Assembly: GCF_026344035.1 (NCBI RefSeq)
Contig: NZ_JAPKND010000001.1
Location: 62,001-126,000, forward strand
From: Alcaligenes endophyticus
GTDB lineage: Bacteria; Pseudomonadota; Gammaproteobacteria; Burkholderiales; Burkholderiaceae_B
Length of the DNA: 64,000 nt
Reading direction: 5' to 3'
How positions within the stretch are numbered: position 1 is the stretch's first letter; each line of letters opens with the position of its first letter. The notes under the pieces were generated by a model. The model made no database searches and was not told the DNA's origin. It worked only from the letters and a program-made list of their open reading frames with translations. A program made the position numbers and the translations under genes. Below, piece by piece: positions 8,957-17,659 of this stretch.

Positions 8957-10006
8957 CTATTTGCTAAATACCATACATACTGGGCTACCACAGGGCCAAG
9001 AAGCTAGATAACTCAGCGCCCCTGTGTCAGCATCCACGGCAAACTGCACAATGCTGTCCGAATCCTCGTTTAATACATATAAGTAATCGCCGGACTGATT
9101 AAAGTCCATAAAACGAGGGGTACGCCCCTGAGAACTGACATTGCTTTGCCACGACAAGCATCCTGTTTCCTTATCAACAGCATAAATACTAATGCTGTCC
9201 TGCCCTCTGTTGGAGACATACAAATGGCGTGCCGAGGCAGACAACACAATCGCTGCCGCGCGACTATTACCCGTAAAGCTATGCGCTAACGTACTCAAGA
9301 CTTGTACTGCATGCAAGCTTGCGTGTTGCTGATCCCATGCATACACAGCCACGGTAGAGTCCAGCTCATTAACACAATACATCACAGGCATATGGGGGTG
9401 AAAACAAGCATGACGAGGACCAGCCCCTTCACGACTACTAACTTTTATTTGCGCTGTAGGTAAAAAACGCCCGTCCTCCCATACAAAGCCAAAGACCGCA
9501 TCTAAGCCTTTGTCTGGAACCACTAAAAAGCGTCCCGACGGGTCATAGACAACAGCGTGCGGCTTGGCTTGCGACTGCTCCACACGATGCGGGCCTATGT
9601 CACCGCTAAAGCTGTGCTGTTGCGTCACAGGCAGCAATGCGCCGTCCGCATCGATAGGCAACACAACCATAGATGCCCCCAAATGATTCACTACCATGAT
9701 CGCTCGCTGATCAGGTGTAAAGCATAAATGAACCGGGTTTAGGCCTTGAGTAGACTGTTGATTCAACAAGCTCAATCTGCCGGTCTGCTGATTCAACGAA
9801 AAAGCAGAAATCTCTTGACGATCGCCGTGCACGGTATAAACCCGTTGTCCATTTTTGGACAGGAGTAGATAAGAGGGATTCACTAATCCCGTTTCAATTG
9901 TCACCAGCTCCAATGCCCCCGACCGCGGGCATACCGCATATACGCTAATGCCCTGTCCTCGTGCATGACGTTCACGCGTAGTACGACTACCAACCAATGC
10001 ATACAT
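8957..10006 (-). CDS. lactonase-family beta-propeller protein (6-phosphogluconolactonase-like)
   Basis: A 349-residue protein of the seven-bladed-propeller lactonase family (Pgl/YbhE and muconate-lactonase type). The family pattern recurs along the chain: blade strands around NPVHLCFTPDQRAIMVVNHL (about 93-112), HAVVYDPSGRFLVVPDKGLD, GPRHACFHP and RHLYVSNRGQDSISIY (about 255-270). There is no signal peptide, so it is cytoplasmic. The ATG at 10006 follows an AAGG ribosome site overlapping the stop of the upstream Bug gene (11-base gap), so the two form an operon. The substrate is unknown. Together with a tricarboxylate-type receptor and an aconitase it could open a lactone in an organic- or sugar-acid pathway. 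Confidence 0.8.
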   Translation of the reverse strand: MYALVGSRTTRERHARGQGISVYAVCPRSGALELVTIETGLVNPSYLLLSKNGQRVYTVHGDRQEISAFSLNQQTGRLSLLNQQSTQGLNPVHLCFTPDQRAIMVVNHLGASMVVLPIDADGALLPVTQQHSFSGDIGPHRVEQSQAKPHAVVYDPSGRFLVVPDKGLDAVFGFVWEDGRFLPTAQIKVSSREGAGPRHACFHPHMPVMYCVNELDSTVAVYAWDQQHASLHAVQVLSTLAHSFTGNSRAAAIVLSASARHLYVSNRGQDSISIYAVDKETGCLSWQSNVSSQGRTPRFMDFNQSGDYLYVLNEDSDSIVQFAVDADTGALSYLASWPCGSPVCMVFSK

Positions 10007-10017
10007 GCTCTTTTACC

Positions 10018-11001
10018 TTATTCCGCCACAATGCCGGCCTCGCGCACTATCTGCTCGTATTTACTGCTTTCCTGTGCAATAAACGACGTAAAATCCGCCA
10101 CACTCAGCGGCGTCAGTTCGGCTCCCTGAGCCTGCAGCTTTTCCGCTAATTCTGGGTCCGCTAACGCTTCGTTGGTCGCTTGGTTTAACGCTTGTACTAT
10201 TTCGGCAGGGGTAGCAGCTGGCACAAACAAACCGAACCAATTAGACAAATCATAATTTTCTAACCCGGGGGTTTCAGACAAAGCAGGAATGTCCGGTGCA
10301 AAACCGGTGCGATTAGCCGAGGTTACCGCTAACGCACGTACTTTACCCGACTGCAAAAAAGGCACCGCGGCCGCATAACTCACAAAGGTAAGCTCAACAC
10401 TCCCTCCTGCTACGTCTGCTAATTGGCCTGCCGCACCACGATAGGGAATGTGCACCATAGAGACCTGAGCTTGATGCTCAAGCAATGCCCCATTTAAATG
10501 CTGCGGATTGCCTAAACCGCTTGTCGCATAGTTAACACGACCTGGATTGGCTCGTACATAATCGAGCATCGACGCCATATCCGCTGCCTCCATAGCCGGC
10601 CCTGCCAATAGCACATTCGGCACTCGCGACAATAAGGCCACTGGTTGTAAGTTATCTAGCTGATAACTCATGCGATCCCCATACACATAGGGATTAATCG
10701 CCGTCTCGCCTGCTGAACCCAATAACACGGTATACCCATCCGGTTTGGCACGTACCACGTGACTTGCCCCCAACATGCCGCTGGCTCCCGGACGATTTTC
10801 TACGATGATATTTTGATTTAAGGTCTGTCTCAGACGCTCGGCCAACAAGCGCCCCATCACATCCACGCCTCCCCCAGGAGAAAACGGCACCACTAGAGTG
10901 ATAGCTTGCTTCGGATAGGACCCCGTTTCTGCATGCAGTTGCCAGGGCAAGGCACCTACTACCGACGCCGCTACTAGCCATTTTTTAATACTCTTACTCA
11001 C
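10018..11001 (-). CDS. Bug-family tripartite tricarboxylate transporter receptor
   Basis: A 327-residue periplasmic substrate-binding protein of the Bug/TctC family. It has a signal peptide (SIKKWLVAASVVGALPWQLHA, cleavage near HA-ET) and the family opening ITLVVPFSPGGGVDVMGRLL; further conserved parts include NPQHLNGALLE, HIPYRGAAGQLADV and GKVRALAVTS. The GTG at 11001 is preferred because AGGAG lies 6 bases upstream; a TTG at 11007 is the alternative. No TctAB membrane genes are adjacent, so it is an orphan receptor, as is common in Bordetella-like bacteria. It leads a two-gene operon with the lactonase and diverges from the aconitase gene across a perfect inverted repeat. Confidence 0.9.
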   Translation of the reverse strand: MSKSIKKWLVAASVVGALPWQLHAETGSYPKQAITLVVPFSPGGGVDVMGRLLAERLRQTLNQNIIVENRPGASGMLGASHVVRAKPDGYTVLLGSAGETAINPYVYGDRMSYQLDNLQPVALLSRVPNVLLAGPAMEAADMASMLDYVRANPGRVNYATSGLGNPQHLNGALLEHQAQVSMVHIPYRGAAGQLADVAGGSVELTFVSYAAAVPFLQSGKVRALAVTSANRTGFAPDIPALSETPGLENYDLSNWFGLFVPAATPAEIVQALNQATNEALADPELAEKLQAQGAELTPLSVADFTSFIAQESSKYEQIVREAGIVAE

Positions 11002-11047
11002 TCCCAACTCCTAAGAAAAAAACACAAAGTCGTAAACATTCATTATG

Positions 11048-11075
11048 ATTGCATTTTATACACCAAAAATGCAAT
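11048..11075. promoter_or_regulatory. 10-bp perfect inverted repeat, probable operator
   Basis: ATTGCATTTT (11048-11057) and AAAATGCAAT (11066-11075) are exact reverse complements separated by 8 bases. The repeat lies centrally between the divergent starts of the Bug gene (11001, minus) and the aconitase gene (11087, plus), the right place for a shared operator. The GntR-type regulator at the far end of the cluster is the obvious candidate ligand, but that is inference. Confidence 0.65.
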
Positions 11076-11086
11076 ATAAAACAACG

Positions 11087-13699
11087 ATGGTTAAAGATCG
11101 CTACGCACCAAAACAACTATGTATCAACAATGAACTTTTCCACATTACGGATCTAGCGGGGATTGCGGGAGAGGATTTTGAACGTCTGCCGGTGGTCTTA
11201 CGTTTACTGTTAGAAAACTGTATGCGCCACCAACAAGACGAAGAGCGGGAGACATCACGGCAAGCGATTTTGGACTGGCTACAAGAGGGGCATAGCAACG
11301 CGGAAATCGCTTTTCAAGCTGGCCGACTCTTAATGCATGACACCACCAGCACACCGGCGTTGGTCGATATTGCTGCCATGCGCGATGAGCTTTATGAAAA
11401 GGGACTAAACCCGGCGCAACTGAACCCCAGCTTGCCTATTGACGTTTCGATAGACCATTCTCTCGCTGTACAGCACTATGCCAATCCAGACGCATCAGCC
11501 CAAAACATCGAACTGGAAATACAGCTTAATCAAGAACGCTATCGCTTTTTAAAATGGTCTGCGCAGGCCTTAGAAGGAGTACGCATACATCCTCCCGGCA
11601 CGGGCATTATGCACACCATTAACCTGGAACAGTTGGCCACTGTGGTCGCCCGATTACCTGCTGAAGGAACAGACCAATACGACAGTCTCACGCCAGACAT
11701 GATGCTTGGCACAGACAGTCACACACCCATGATTAACGGCATCGGAGTCTTGGCCTGGGGAGTGGGTGGCTTAGAGGCACAAACAGCGATGTTTAAGCTA
11801 CCCGTTATGTTGCGCCTTCCTGATGTAATAGGCGTAGAGCTAAAAGGCAGCCTACCAGCAGGGGCAACCGCTACCGACCTGGCACTACTGCTTACCCAGC
11901 AATTGCGTAAGCTAAATGTCGCGGGTGAATTTGTCGAGTTTTTTGGCCCGGGGGTCAGCACACTTACCGCGGGGGAACGTTGTGTCATCGCAAATATGGC
12001 TCCCGAGTATGGTGTAACTACTGCCTTTTTCCCCGTGGATGAGCGCACACTAGAGTACTTGGCACAAACAGGGCGCAGCCTAGAACATCTTGCGATCATA
12101 CGAGCCTATTGCCAAGCAACCGGCCTTTGGTTCGACCCTCACGCTCGCCCCCGCTACAGTCAAGTGCTAAGCCTAGACATCAATGCCTTGCAAGCCTCGG
12201 CAGCAGGCCCGCGCAGGCCACAAGACTACCTGCATCTTGGCGATATTCCCGCGGCTCTGCGGAAAATCAACTTCACTCCCCCCTCAGTGGGCACATTGCC
12301 TGCTTTCCCGGTGGCCATTGCAGCCATTACCAGTTGCACCAATACCTCCGATCCGGCCCAACTGATTGCGGCTGGCTTGCTCGCCCGCAAAGCACGCCGG
12401 TTAGGCTTGCGTGCTGCACCGTGGGTAAAAACGTCCTTGGGGCCAGGGTCCCCAGCAGCGCAAGCCTATCTAGAGAGAGCCGACTTGCTCACTGACCTAT
12501 CCGCATTGGGCTTTGATATTGTGGGGTTTGGCTGTACCACCTGCATAGGAAACTCTGGACCTCTGCCTGCTCGCATACAAGCCGCCAGCGAGGCAGGCCA
12601 CATCAAACCCGTGGCGATTTTATCAGGCAATCGTAATTTTCCCGGCCGTATCCATCCTGATTTAGAGCTGGCCTTTTTACTATCCCCTGCATTGGTCATC
12701 GCCTATGCCCTAAAAGGGGATGCCATGTGCGACTTGAGCCATGACCCCTTAGGCTTTACGCCCGACGGTCAACCCGTTTACCTAAGCGATGTCTGGCCGA
12801 GCCAAGAAGAGATTGCACAGACTCAGCAACTTGCTCTACACAGCGCCGACTTTTTAGAGTGTTTCACACAAGCTCACCACAACCCCTACTGGGAAGCATT
12901 ACAAGCACCGATAGGGGATCAATTCCCTTGGAACCCAGACTCAACTATTTTACGGCGGCCACCGTTTGCCTCTTTTACGCAAGCAAGTCCTTTAGGGCAT
13001 TACCGAGCCTACCCCTTGCTAATTCTGGGCGATGACATTACGACAGATCATATTTCCCCCGCCAGTGCTATTCCCCCCAGCAGCCAAGTTGCGCAGTTTC
13101 TTTATGAGCAAGGCGTAGCGCCTGAAGAGCTCAATGTTTTCGCCTCACGACGAGGCAATTGGGAGGTCATGTTACGCGCTGCCTTTCATAGCAAAACATT
13201 GCATAACTATCTAGCTCCGAAAGCCCCGGTAGCACACACTTTACATATCCCTAGTCAAACAGTAATGCCCATATGGCAAGCCGCACAAGCCTATCAAGAT
13301 CAGCAGCAGCCCTTAGTGATTGTGGCAGGTGAGCGCTACGGCACAGGCTCTTCGCGAGACTGGGCAGCAAAAGGCCAACGGCTGCTAGGGGTACGCGCCG
13401 TGCTACTGAAAAGTGTCGAGCGCATTCATCGCTCTAACCTTATTGGCATGGGCATATTGCCGCTTGTTTTACCTGCTGATGTGGATGTCACGGCCTTCCA
13501 TGAAGGGCTGATGTTTGACATCGACGCCCGCCACCTCAGCCAGCGCGGTGCTATTCCGGTCAGCGTGTACGAGGGCCACGAACAACGTATGACTTTTACC
13601 GCTACCGCGGCGGTCGAAACGCAAATGGAAATAGAACTGTTAAAGTGTGGTGGTGTTATACCTGCCATTTTACGACAAGCACAGGCCGCAACCGATTAA
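11087..13699 (+). CDS. acnA: aconitate hydratase (AcnA-type)
   Basis: A protein of about 870 residues of the aconitase A/IRP branch, interconverting citrate and isocitrate or acting on a related tricarboxylate. It shows LGTDSHTPMINGIGVLAWGV, the cluster-ligand motifs SCTNTSDP and GCTTCIGNSGPL (three Cys for the 4Fe-4S cluster), and the swivel-domain motif YGTGSSRDWAAKG. I chose ATG 11087; in-frame ATGs at 11069 and 11045 would place the operator palindrome inside the coding region. The N-terminal 100 residues look unusual for AcnA, so it may be a paralogue dedicated to a side pathway, such as 2-methylaconitate or another tricarboxylate. The setting with Bug, lactonase and GntR genes supports this but does not prove it. 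Confidence 0.85.
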   Translation: MVKDRYAPKQLCINNELFHITDLAGIAGEDFERLPVVLRLLLENCMRHQQDEERETSRQAILDWLQEGHSNAEIAFQAGRLLMHDTTSTPALVDIAAMRDELYEKGLNPAQLNPSLPIDVSIDHSLAVQHYANPDASAQNIELEIQLNQERYRFLKWSAQALEGVRIHPPGTGIMHTINLEQLATVVARLPAEGTDQYDSLTPDMMLGTDSHTPMINGIGVLAWGVGGLEAQTAMFKLPVMLRLPDVIGVELKGSLPAGATATDLALLLTQQLRKLNVAGEFVEFFGPGVSTLTAGERCVIANMAPEYGVTTAFFPVDERTLEYLAQTGRSLEHLAIIRAYCQATGLWFDPHARPRYSQVLSLDINALQASAAGPRRPQDYLHLGDIPAALRKINFTPPSVGTLPAFPVAIAAITSCTNTSDPAQLIAAGLLARKARRLGLRAAPWVKTSLGPGSPAAQAYLERADLLTDLSALGFDIVGFGCTTCIGNSGPLPARIQAASEAGHIKPVAILSGNRNFPGRIHPDLELAFLLSPALVIAYALKGDAMCDLSHDPLGFTPDGQPVYLSDVWPSQEEIAQTQQLALHSADFLECFTQAHHNPYWEALQAPIGDQFPWNPDSTILRRPPFASFTQASPLGHYRAYPLLILGDDITTDHISPASAIPPSSQVAQFLYEQGVAPEELNVFASRRGNWEVMLRAAFHSKTLHNYLAPKAPVAHTLHIPSQTVMPIWQAAQAYQDQQQPLVIVAGERYGTGSSRDWAAKGQRLLGVRAVLLKSVERIHRSNLIGMGILPLVLPADVDVTAFHEGLMFDIDARHLSQRGAIPVSVYEGHEQRMTFTATAAVETQMEIELLKCGGVIPAILRQAQAATD

Positions 13700-13720
13700 C
13701 CCCGTTTACTCCCCTACTCT

Positions 13721-14458
13721 ATGACTATGCATTCTAGCCTCCAACAAGCTTTTGCCCCACAGGGCACCTTACGCGCCTCCATAAATGTCGGTAACCCCAT
13801 CCTTGCTGGACGACATCCTGAAACAGGCGAAGTCTTTGGTGTTTCAGTCGATTTAGCCCAGGAGCTTGCACGTCGTTTGGCGCTTCCCTTAGAGCTCGTC
13901 GTCTGGGAGTCTGCCGGCAAATCGGTAGAGGCGGTTGAAAACCACCTTGCCGATATAGGCTTCTTTGCCATTGACCCCAAACGCGGACAAGTCATTAATT
14001 TTACCGCTGCATATGTGCTTATTGAAGGCGCCTATTTGGTCAAAGAGGACTCTCCTGTGCACCACAATAGCGACGTCGATCAAACTGAGCATCGCATTAC
14101 TGTCGGCAAAGGTAGCGCCTATGACCTTTATCTCAGCCGTGAAATTCAACATGCTACATTAATGCGTGCTCCCACTTCGCCTGCGGTAGTCAGCCACTTT
14201 TTAGAACATGGCCACGAAGTTGCTGCTGGCGTTAAACAACAACTCCAAGCCGATGCCGAGCGCTATGGCAACTTACGCTTATTGCCAGGACGCTTTATGG
14301 TGATTCAACAGGCCATGGGCATGCACAAAGAGCGTGGCGCTACCGCTAGTGAATACCTAAGCACTTTTATTGAAGAAATGAAAAGTTCGGGTTTTGTCGC
14401 CGAGGCACTGGCAAGGCACGGCATACAAGGTGCTTCCGTAGCACCAGCACAGGTTTAG
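13721..14458 (+). CDS. family 3 solute-binding-like protein without a signal peptide
   Basis: A 245-residue type 2 periplasmic-binding fold (SBP_bac_3-like): GTLRASINVGNPILA is the first strand, then the lobe-1 pattern FGVSVDLAQELARRLALPLE, a DIGFFAIDPKRGQVINFT segment and the crossover VGKGSAYDLYLSREI. The fold starts within 15 residues of the ATG, so there is no room for a signal peptide, and no in-frame upstream start was seen. It lies 21 bases after the aconitase gene, probably the same operon. No ABC permease or ATPase is near. It may act in the cytoplasm as a ligand-binding or enzymatic protein, or the family label may reflect fold only. The function is unknown. Confidence 0.7.
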   Translation: MTMHSSLQQAFAPQGTLRASINVGNPILAGRHPETGEVFGVSVDLAQELARRLALPLELVVWESAGKSVEAVENHLADIGFFAIDPKRGQVINFTAAYVLIEGAYLVKEDSPVHHNSDVDQTEHRITVGKGSAYDLYLSREIQHATLMRAPTSPAVVSHFLEHGHEVAAGVKQQLQADAERYGNLRLLPGRFMVIQQAMGMHKERGATASEYLSTFIEEMKSSGFVAEALARHGIQGASVAPAQV

Positions 14459-14481
14459 GCTGGCACAGTACGCTTAGCTGA

Positions 14482-15378
14482 CTACGCTTGACTTAGTAGT
14501 TCGCTAAGCCGGCTCATATTGTGTACCGTATGCTGTAAATGTTCGCGCAAAGCCTGTGCGGCTTGTTCCTGCTGCCCCTGCTCTAAAAGACTCAATATAG
14601 TTAAATGCTGGGCACAATGGTCGCGATAACGCTGTCTATCACGCATGGAACGATAAGATAACAAGCGGCGTACTTGATTGACCCGTTTAATCGCATCAAT
14701 AAAAAACGGATTTCCCGACGCCTCCACAAGGGCTTCGTGAAAGCGAACGCCACGCGCATGGAGTTGATCGGCCGTGGCGGTTTCTATGCCTCCATTGAGC
14801 AACTCTAACTCAGCGGCACGGCACTGGGCAATGGTTGCTGCTGTTATCGTATAGTTAGGCTCTAGCAAAGCCGCTGGCTCTAAGGCAAGCCGCAAGCGAT
14901 ACGATTGCAGCAAACTATTAGGCGTAAGCAGCATATCGGAAAATACCCAGCCATAGCCAGGTCTGCGCTCTGCCCACCCTTCCGTGGCAATACGCTGCAT
15001 GAGTAATTGACACTGTGTCTGACTTAACTGATAGCGACGACGCAGTTCTTGCTCCGAGCAATGCAACGGCAATTGCTGAGTTAATAAGTCATCAGCCAAC
15101 GCAAAATAAGCATGCTGCACAGGATCCGCAACCGAGGAGCCAGCGACAAAAGACTCCACACTAAGCTGATCGGCATTCAACAATAAAAAATAACCACGAC
15201 GCGGACGCCTCTCGAGCACGCCTTGCTCGGCCAACTGCTGCAACGCCTCATTCACTGGCGAGCGTGACATCTGGAAAGCATCCGCTATGGTTTGTGCCGC
15301 CAAATGGCTGCCCTGGGGCAAACCTTGAGCTTTCAACCACGACACCAGTTTAGGAAGGAGAAAATGAGCAGCACTCAT
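14482..15378 (-). CDS. GntR-family regulator with FCD-type ligand domain
   Basis: A 298-residue regulator. An N-terminal winged helix (about 10-65) contains the HTH segment QTIADAFQMSRSPVNEALQQ and the wing GVLERRPRRGYFLL. A second winged-helix-like block follows (about 95-145, LHCSEQELRRRYQLSQTQCQ). The all-helical C-terminal FCD-type domain (about 155-290) includes FHEALVEASGNPFF and a terminal HLQHTVHNM; FCD domains bind carboxylate ligands through His and Asp residues on a metal. It converges on the solute-binding gene. Two perfect inverted repeats, one upstream of this gene and one in the Bug/aconitase promoter, are candidate operators. It probably controls this cluster in response to an organic acid. 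Confidence 0.85.
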   Translation of the reverse strand: MSAAHFLLPKLVSWLKAQGLPQGSHLAAQTIADAFQMSRSPVNEALQQLAEQGVLERRPRRGYFLLLNADQLSVESFVAGSSVADPVQHAYFALADDLLTQQLPLHCSEQELRRRYQLSQTQCQLLMQRIATEGWAERRPGYGWVFSDMLLTPNSLLQSYRLRLALEPAALLEPNYTITAATIAQCRAAELELLNGGIETATADQLHARGVRFHEALVEASGNPFFIDAIKRVNQVRRLLSYRSMRDRQRYRDHCAQHLTILSLLEQGQQEQAAQALREHLQHTVHNMSRLSELLSQA

Positions 15379-15399
15379 ACAGGAGAAGTTTATCTAGAA

Positions 15400-15422
15400 A
15401 AATAGCAGTCTACCTGCTATTT
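15400..15422. promoter_or_regulatory. 9-bp perfect inverted repeat upstream of the GntR gene
   Basis: AAATAGCAG (15400-15408) and CTGCTATTT (15414-15422) are exact reverse complements with a 5-base spacer, 22 bases upstream of the GntR start. Position and symmetry fit an autoregulatory operator. The sequence differs from the 10-bp repeat in front of the aconitase gene, so the two may serve different regulators. Confidence 0.55.
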
Positions 15423-15572
15423 ACGGTAACTCCAAAATGAGCTATTGCTCACCGCTTAATCGTCAAATCCACTGATAAGTGTTTATCTATCATGCTGAGT
15501 CTAGAACCTGCGTCTAAAAAAGCAGATAATAGCAACCTGCCTATGTGTTGATTGTGGGAATTTACTTGCTTT

Positions 15573-16430
15573 ATGTTTGACGCTAACACGTTGCCCCATT
15601 TACCTGGGGCTATTGGTGTGTTCGACTCTGGGGTGGGTGGTCTGTCAGTGCTACGCTCTATACGTACTGCGCTACCGCGCGAACCTCTTATCTACGTGGC
15701 TGACTCGGGTTTTGCACCCTATGGCGATAAGTCGCCGGAATGGATTCAAGATCGCAGCACGCAGATTCTTGATTTCCTCATTGCACAACAATGTAAGGCC
15801 ATCGTGATTGCCTGCAATACGGCTAGCGTCGTGGCGGCAAAGCTTTTACGTGCTCGTTATAGTCTGCCGATTATTGCCATTGAGCCAGCCATTAAACCCG
15901 CTGCTCAACAAAGCAAGAATGGAGTGATTGCGCTAATGGCGACCACTCGCACCATAAGCAGCCCCCAAATACATAGGCTTTGCCAGCTACACGCTGCCGA
16001 TAAACAAGTCATACTTATCCCTTGCCCTGGCTTAGCTGAACAAGTAGAGAGTGGCGAGCTGGATCATGATGAATTACCGCAATACTTAAGCGTGAAGTTA
16101 CGCCCCGCCCTTGAACAGGGGGCTGACACATTGGTATTGGGTTGTACTCACTATCCTTTTTTGCTCCCCCAAATCCAAGCCATAGTAGGTTCGAGCATGC
16201 ACATTATCGAGCCTTCTGAAGCCGTTGCTGCACAAGTACAGCGCAAACTTTTGCTGCTGCCTACCAATACGCACGCACAAGCCGCTGCGCAGTTACAAGT
16301 ATGGACGAGCGCCCCCGATAATAAAGCCATACTCAAACGCTACCTACAAACGCCCACGGCTCACATTTACACCTTACCGGCACACCTGTTGCCTCCCGCT
16401 ATTCCTGTCCACGCCCCCAGCCCATGCTAG
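15573..16430 (+). CDS. murI: glutamate racemase
   Basis: A 285-residue cytoplasmic enzyme that converts L-glutamate to D-glutamate for peptidoglycan. It has the family motifs GVFDSGVGGLSVLRSI (D18, S19), YVADSGFAPYGDKS, IACNTAS with the first catalytic Cys (C81) and LGCTHYPFL with the second (C191). I chose ATG 15573, since a TTG seven codons upstream adds nothing family-like. The 3' end overlaps the next gene by 7 bases, so the two are probably co-translated. Confidence 0.95.
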   Translation: MFDANTLPHLPGAIGVFDSGVGGLSVLRSIRTALPREPLIYVADSGFAPYGDKSPEWIQDRSTQILDFLIAQQCKAIVIACNTASVVAAKLLRARYSLPIIAIEPAIKPAAQQSKNGVIALMATTRTISSPQIHRLCQLHAADKQVILIPCPGLAEQVESGELDHDELPQYLSVKLRPALEQGADTLVLGCTHYPFLLPQIQAIVGSSMHIIEPSEAVAAQVQRKLLLLPTNTHAQAAAQLQVWTSAPDNKAILKRYLQTPTAHIYTLPAHLLPPAIPVHAPSPC

Positions 16431-17581
16431 CCCTAATGAAGCTAGTGGCTCGCAGCCTGCGCCCTCACTCCCTTCCCATTGCGCGACAGGAGATGCTGCG
16501 CGCTACTATGGGAGCATCGCTAGCGCTGTTGTGTACCGCTTTTGTAAGCTTACACTTGGCTAACTATGCTAGTACTCATCATTGGCTCGTCGCATCTTTT
16601 GGTGCCAGTGCCTTATTACTATTTTTAGTTCCTACCAGCCCACTAACACAACCATGGAATATTCTGGTCGGCAATAGCGTGTCAGTACTAATAGGCATAT
16701 GCTGTGCTCGATGGATACCGAATACGGTGCTAGCCTTAACCTTAGCGGGAGGACTCAGCACTGGCATGATGCTGATTAGTCGTAGCGTACACCCTCCCAG
16801 CGTCGCCATCTCCGTCTTTCCTGCACTTAACGGTATCCATGAGTTTCACTTTGCGCTGTTCCCTGTGCTTACTAACTCTAGCATTTTAGTGCTCATAGCA
16901 GTGCTATATAACAACCTAACAGGCACTCGTTACCCTGCTTGGCACAAGCCTGAAAAAGCCATCGAACCAACGCAACAAGCTTCTCGCTTTACAGACGCAG
17001 ACTACGACGCGGCACTTGAGCACTATAACCAAACGCTTAACGTGAGCCGCGAAGACCTGCAAAAGCTCTTAGCCTATGTACACACTATTGCTTTTCAACG
17101 CAATTTAGGCACTAGGCATTGCGCTGCCTTGATGCAGACTAATGCCCCCTGCATCACTGCGGACACATCTTTGGAGCAAGCTTGGGCTCTACTCACTGAG
17201 CATAAAACCAAGGCTTTAGCGGTAGTAGACCAAGAACAACGCGTTATTGGAATCTTGACTCAAGCTGACTTCCTGCGTCGCGTAACTCTACAAGACCAAC
17301 AAGGCCTACGCCAACGTCTACGCGAGTTCATTCAAAGCAAGCGGGGTCAAAGCAACGTACCGATAGTCGGTGATATTATGAGTACCCCTGCAATATGCGC
17401 CTACAGTGAACAGTCTATCACTGAGCTGATTCCTTTATTTAGTCACGATAAACATCGCCATTTACCCGTCATCGACGAACAAGGACGCTGGCAGGGCATG
17501 ATCACACAGGCCGACTTGATGCTAGAACTCTATCGTATTTTACGCCCTGCTCCCTATGATGAAAATAAGGACCAGGGCTAA
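16424..17581 (+). CDS. HPP-family membrane protein with CBS pair
   Basis: A 385-residue protein. The first 170 residues form an HPP-type membrane domain of about four or five helices, with the conserved FGASALLLFLVPTSPLTQPW and the name motif HPPSVAISVF. A cytoplasmic C-terminal half carries two CBS motifs (about 240-290 and 320-375, with KALAVVDQEQRVIGILTQAD and HRHLPVIDEQGRWQGMITQA). CBS pairs usually sense adenine nucleotides. HPP proteins have been linked to nitrite transport in cyanobacteria and plants; the substrate here is unknown. It overlaps murI by 7 bases and ends at a strong bidirectional terminator. Confidence 0.85.
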   Translation: MLALMKLVARSLRPHSLPIARQEMLRATMGASLALLCTAFVSLHLANYASTHHWLVASFGASALLLFLVPTSPLTQPWNILVGNSVSVLIGICCARWIPNTVLALTLAGGLSTGMMLISRSVHPPSVAISVFPALNGIHEFHFALFPVLTNSSILVLIAVLYNNLTGTRYPAWHKPEKAIEPTQQASRFTDADYDAALEHYNQTLNVSREDLQKLLAYVHTIAFQRNLGTRHCAALMQTNAPCITADTSLEQAWALLTEHKTKALAVVDQEQRVIGILTQADFLRRVTLQDQQGLRQRLREFIQSKRGQSNVPIVGDIMSTPAICAYSEQSITELIPLFSHDKHRHLPVIDEQGRWQGMITQADLMLELYRILRPAPYDENKDQG

Positions 17582-17607
17582 AGTATTCAGAGCCCATACG
17601 ACCTAAA

Positions 17608-17641
17608 AACCAACAGGCCGCTTATAGCGGCCTGTTGGTTT
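17608..17641. terminator. bidirectional terminator between HPP-CBS gene and aspA
   Basis: AACCAACAGGCCGC (17608-17621) pairs perfectly with GCGGCCTGTTGGTT (17627-17640) around a 5-base loop. An A run lies before it and T's after it, so it can end both converging transcripts. Confidence 0.85.
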
Positions 17642-17659
17642 CACTCGCGCAAGAAATGC

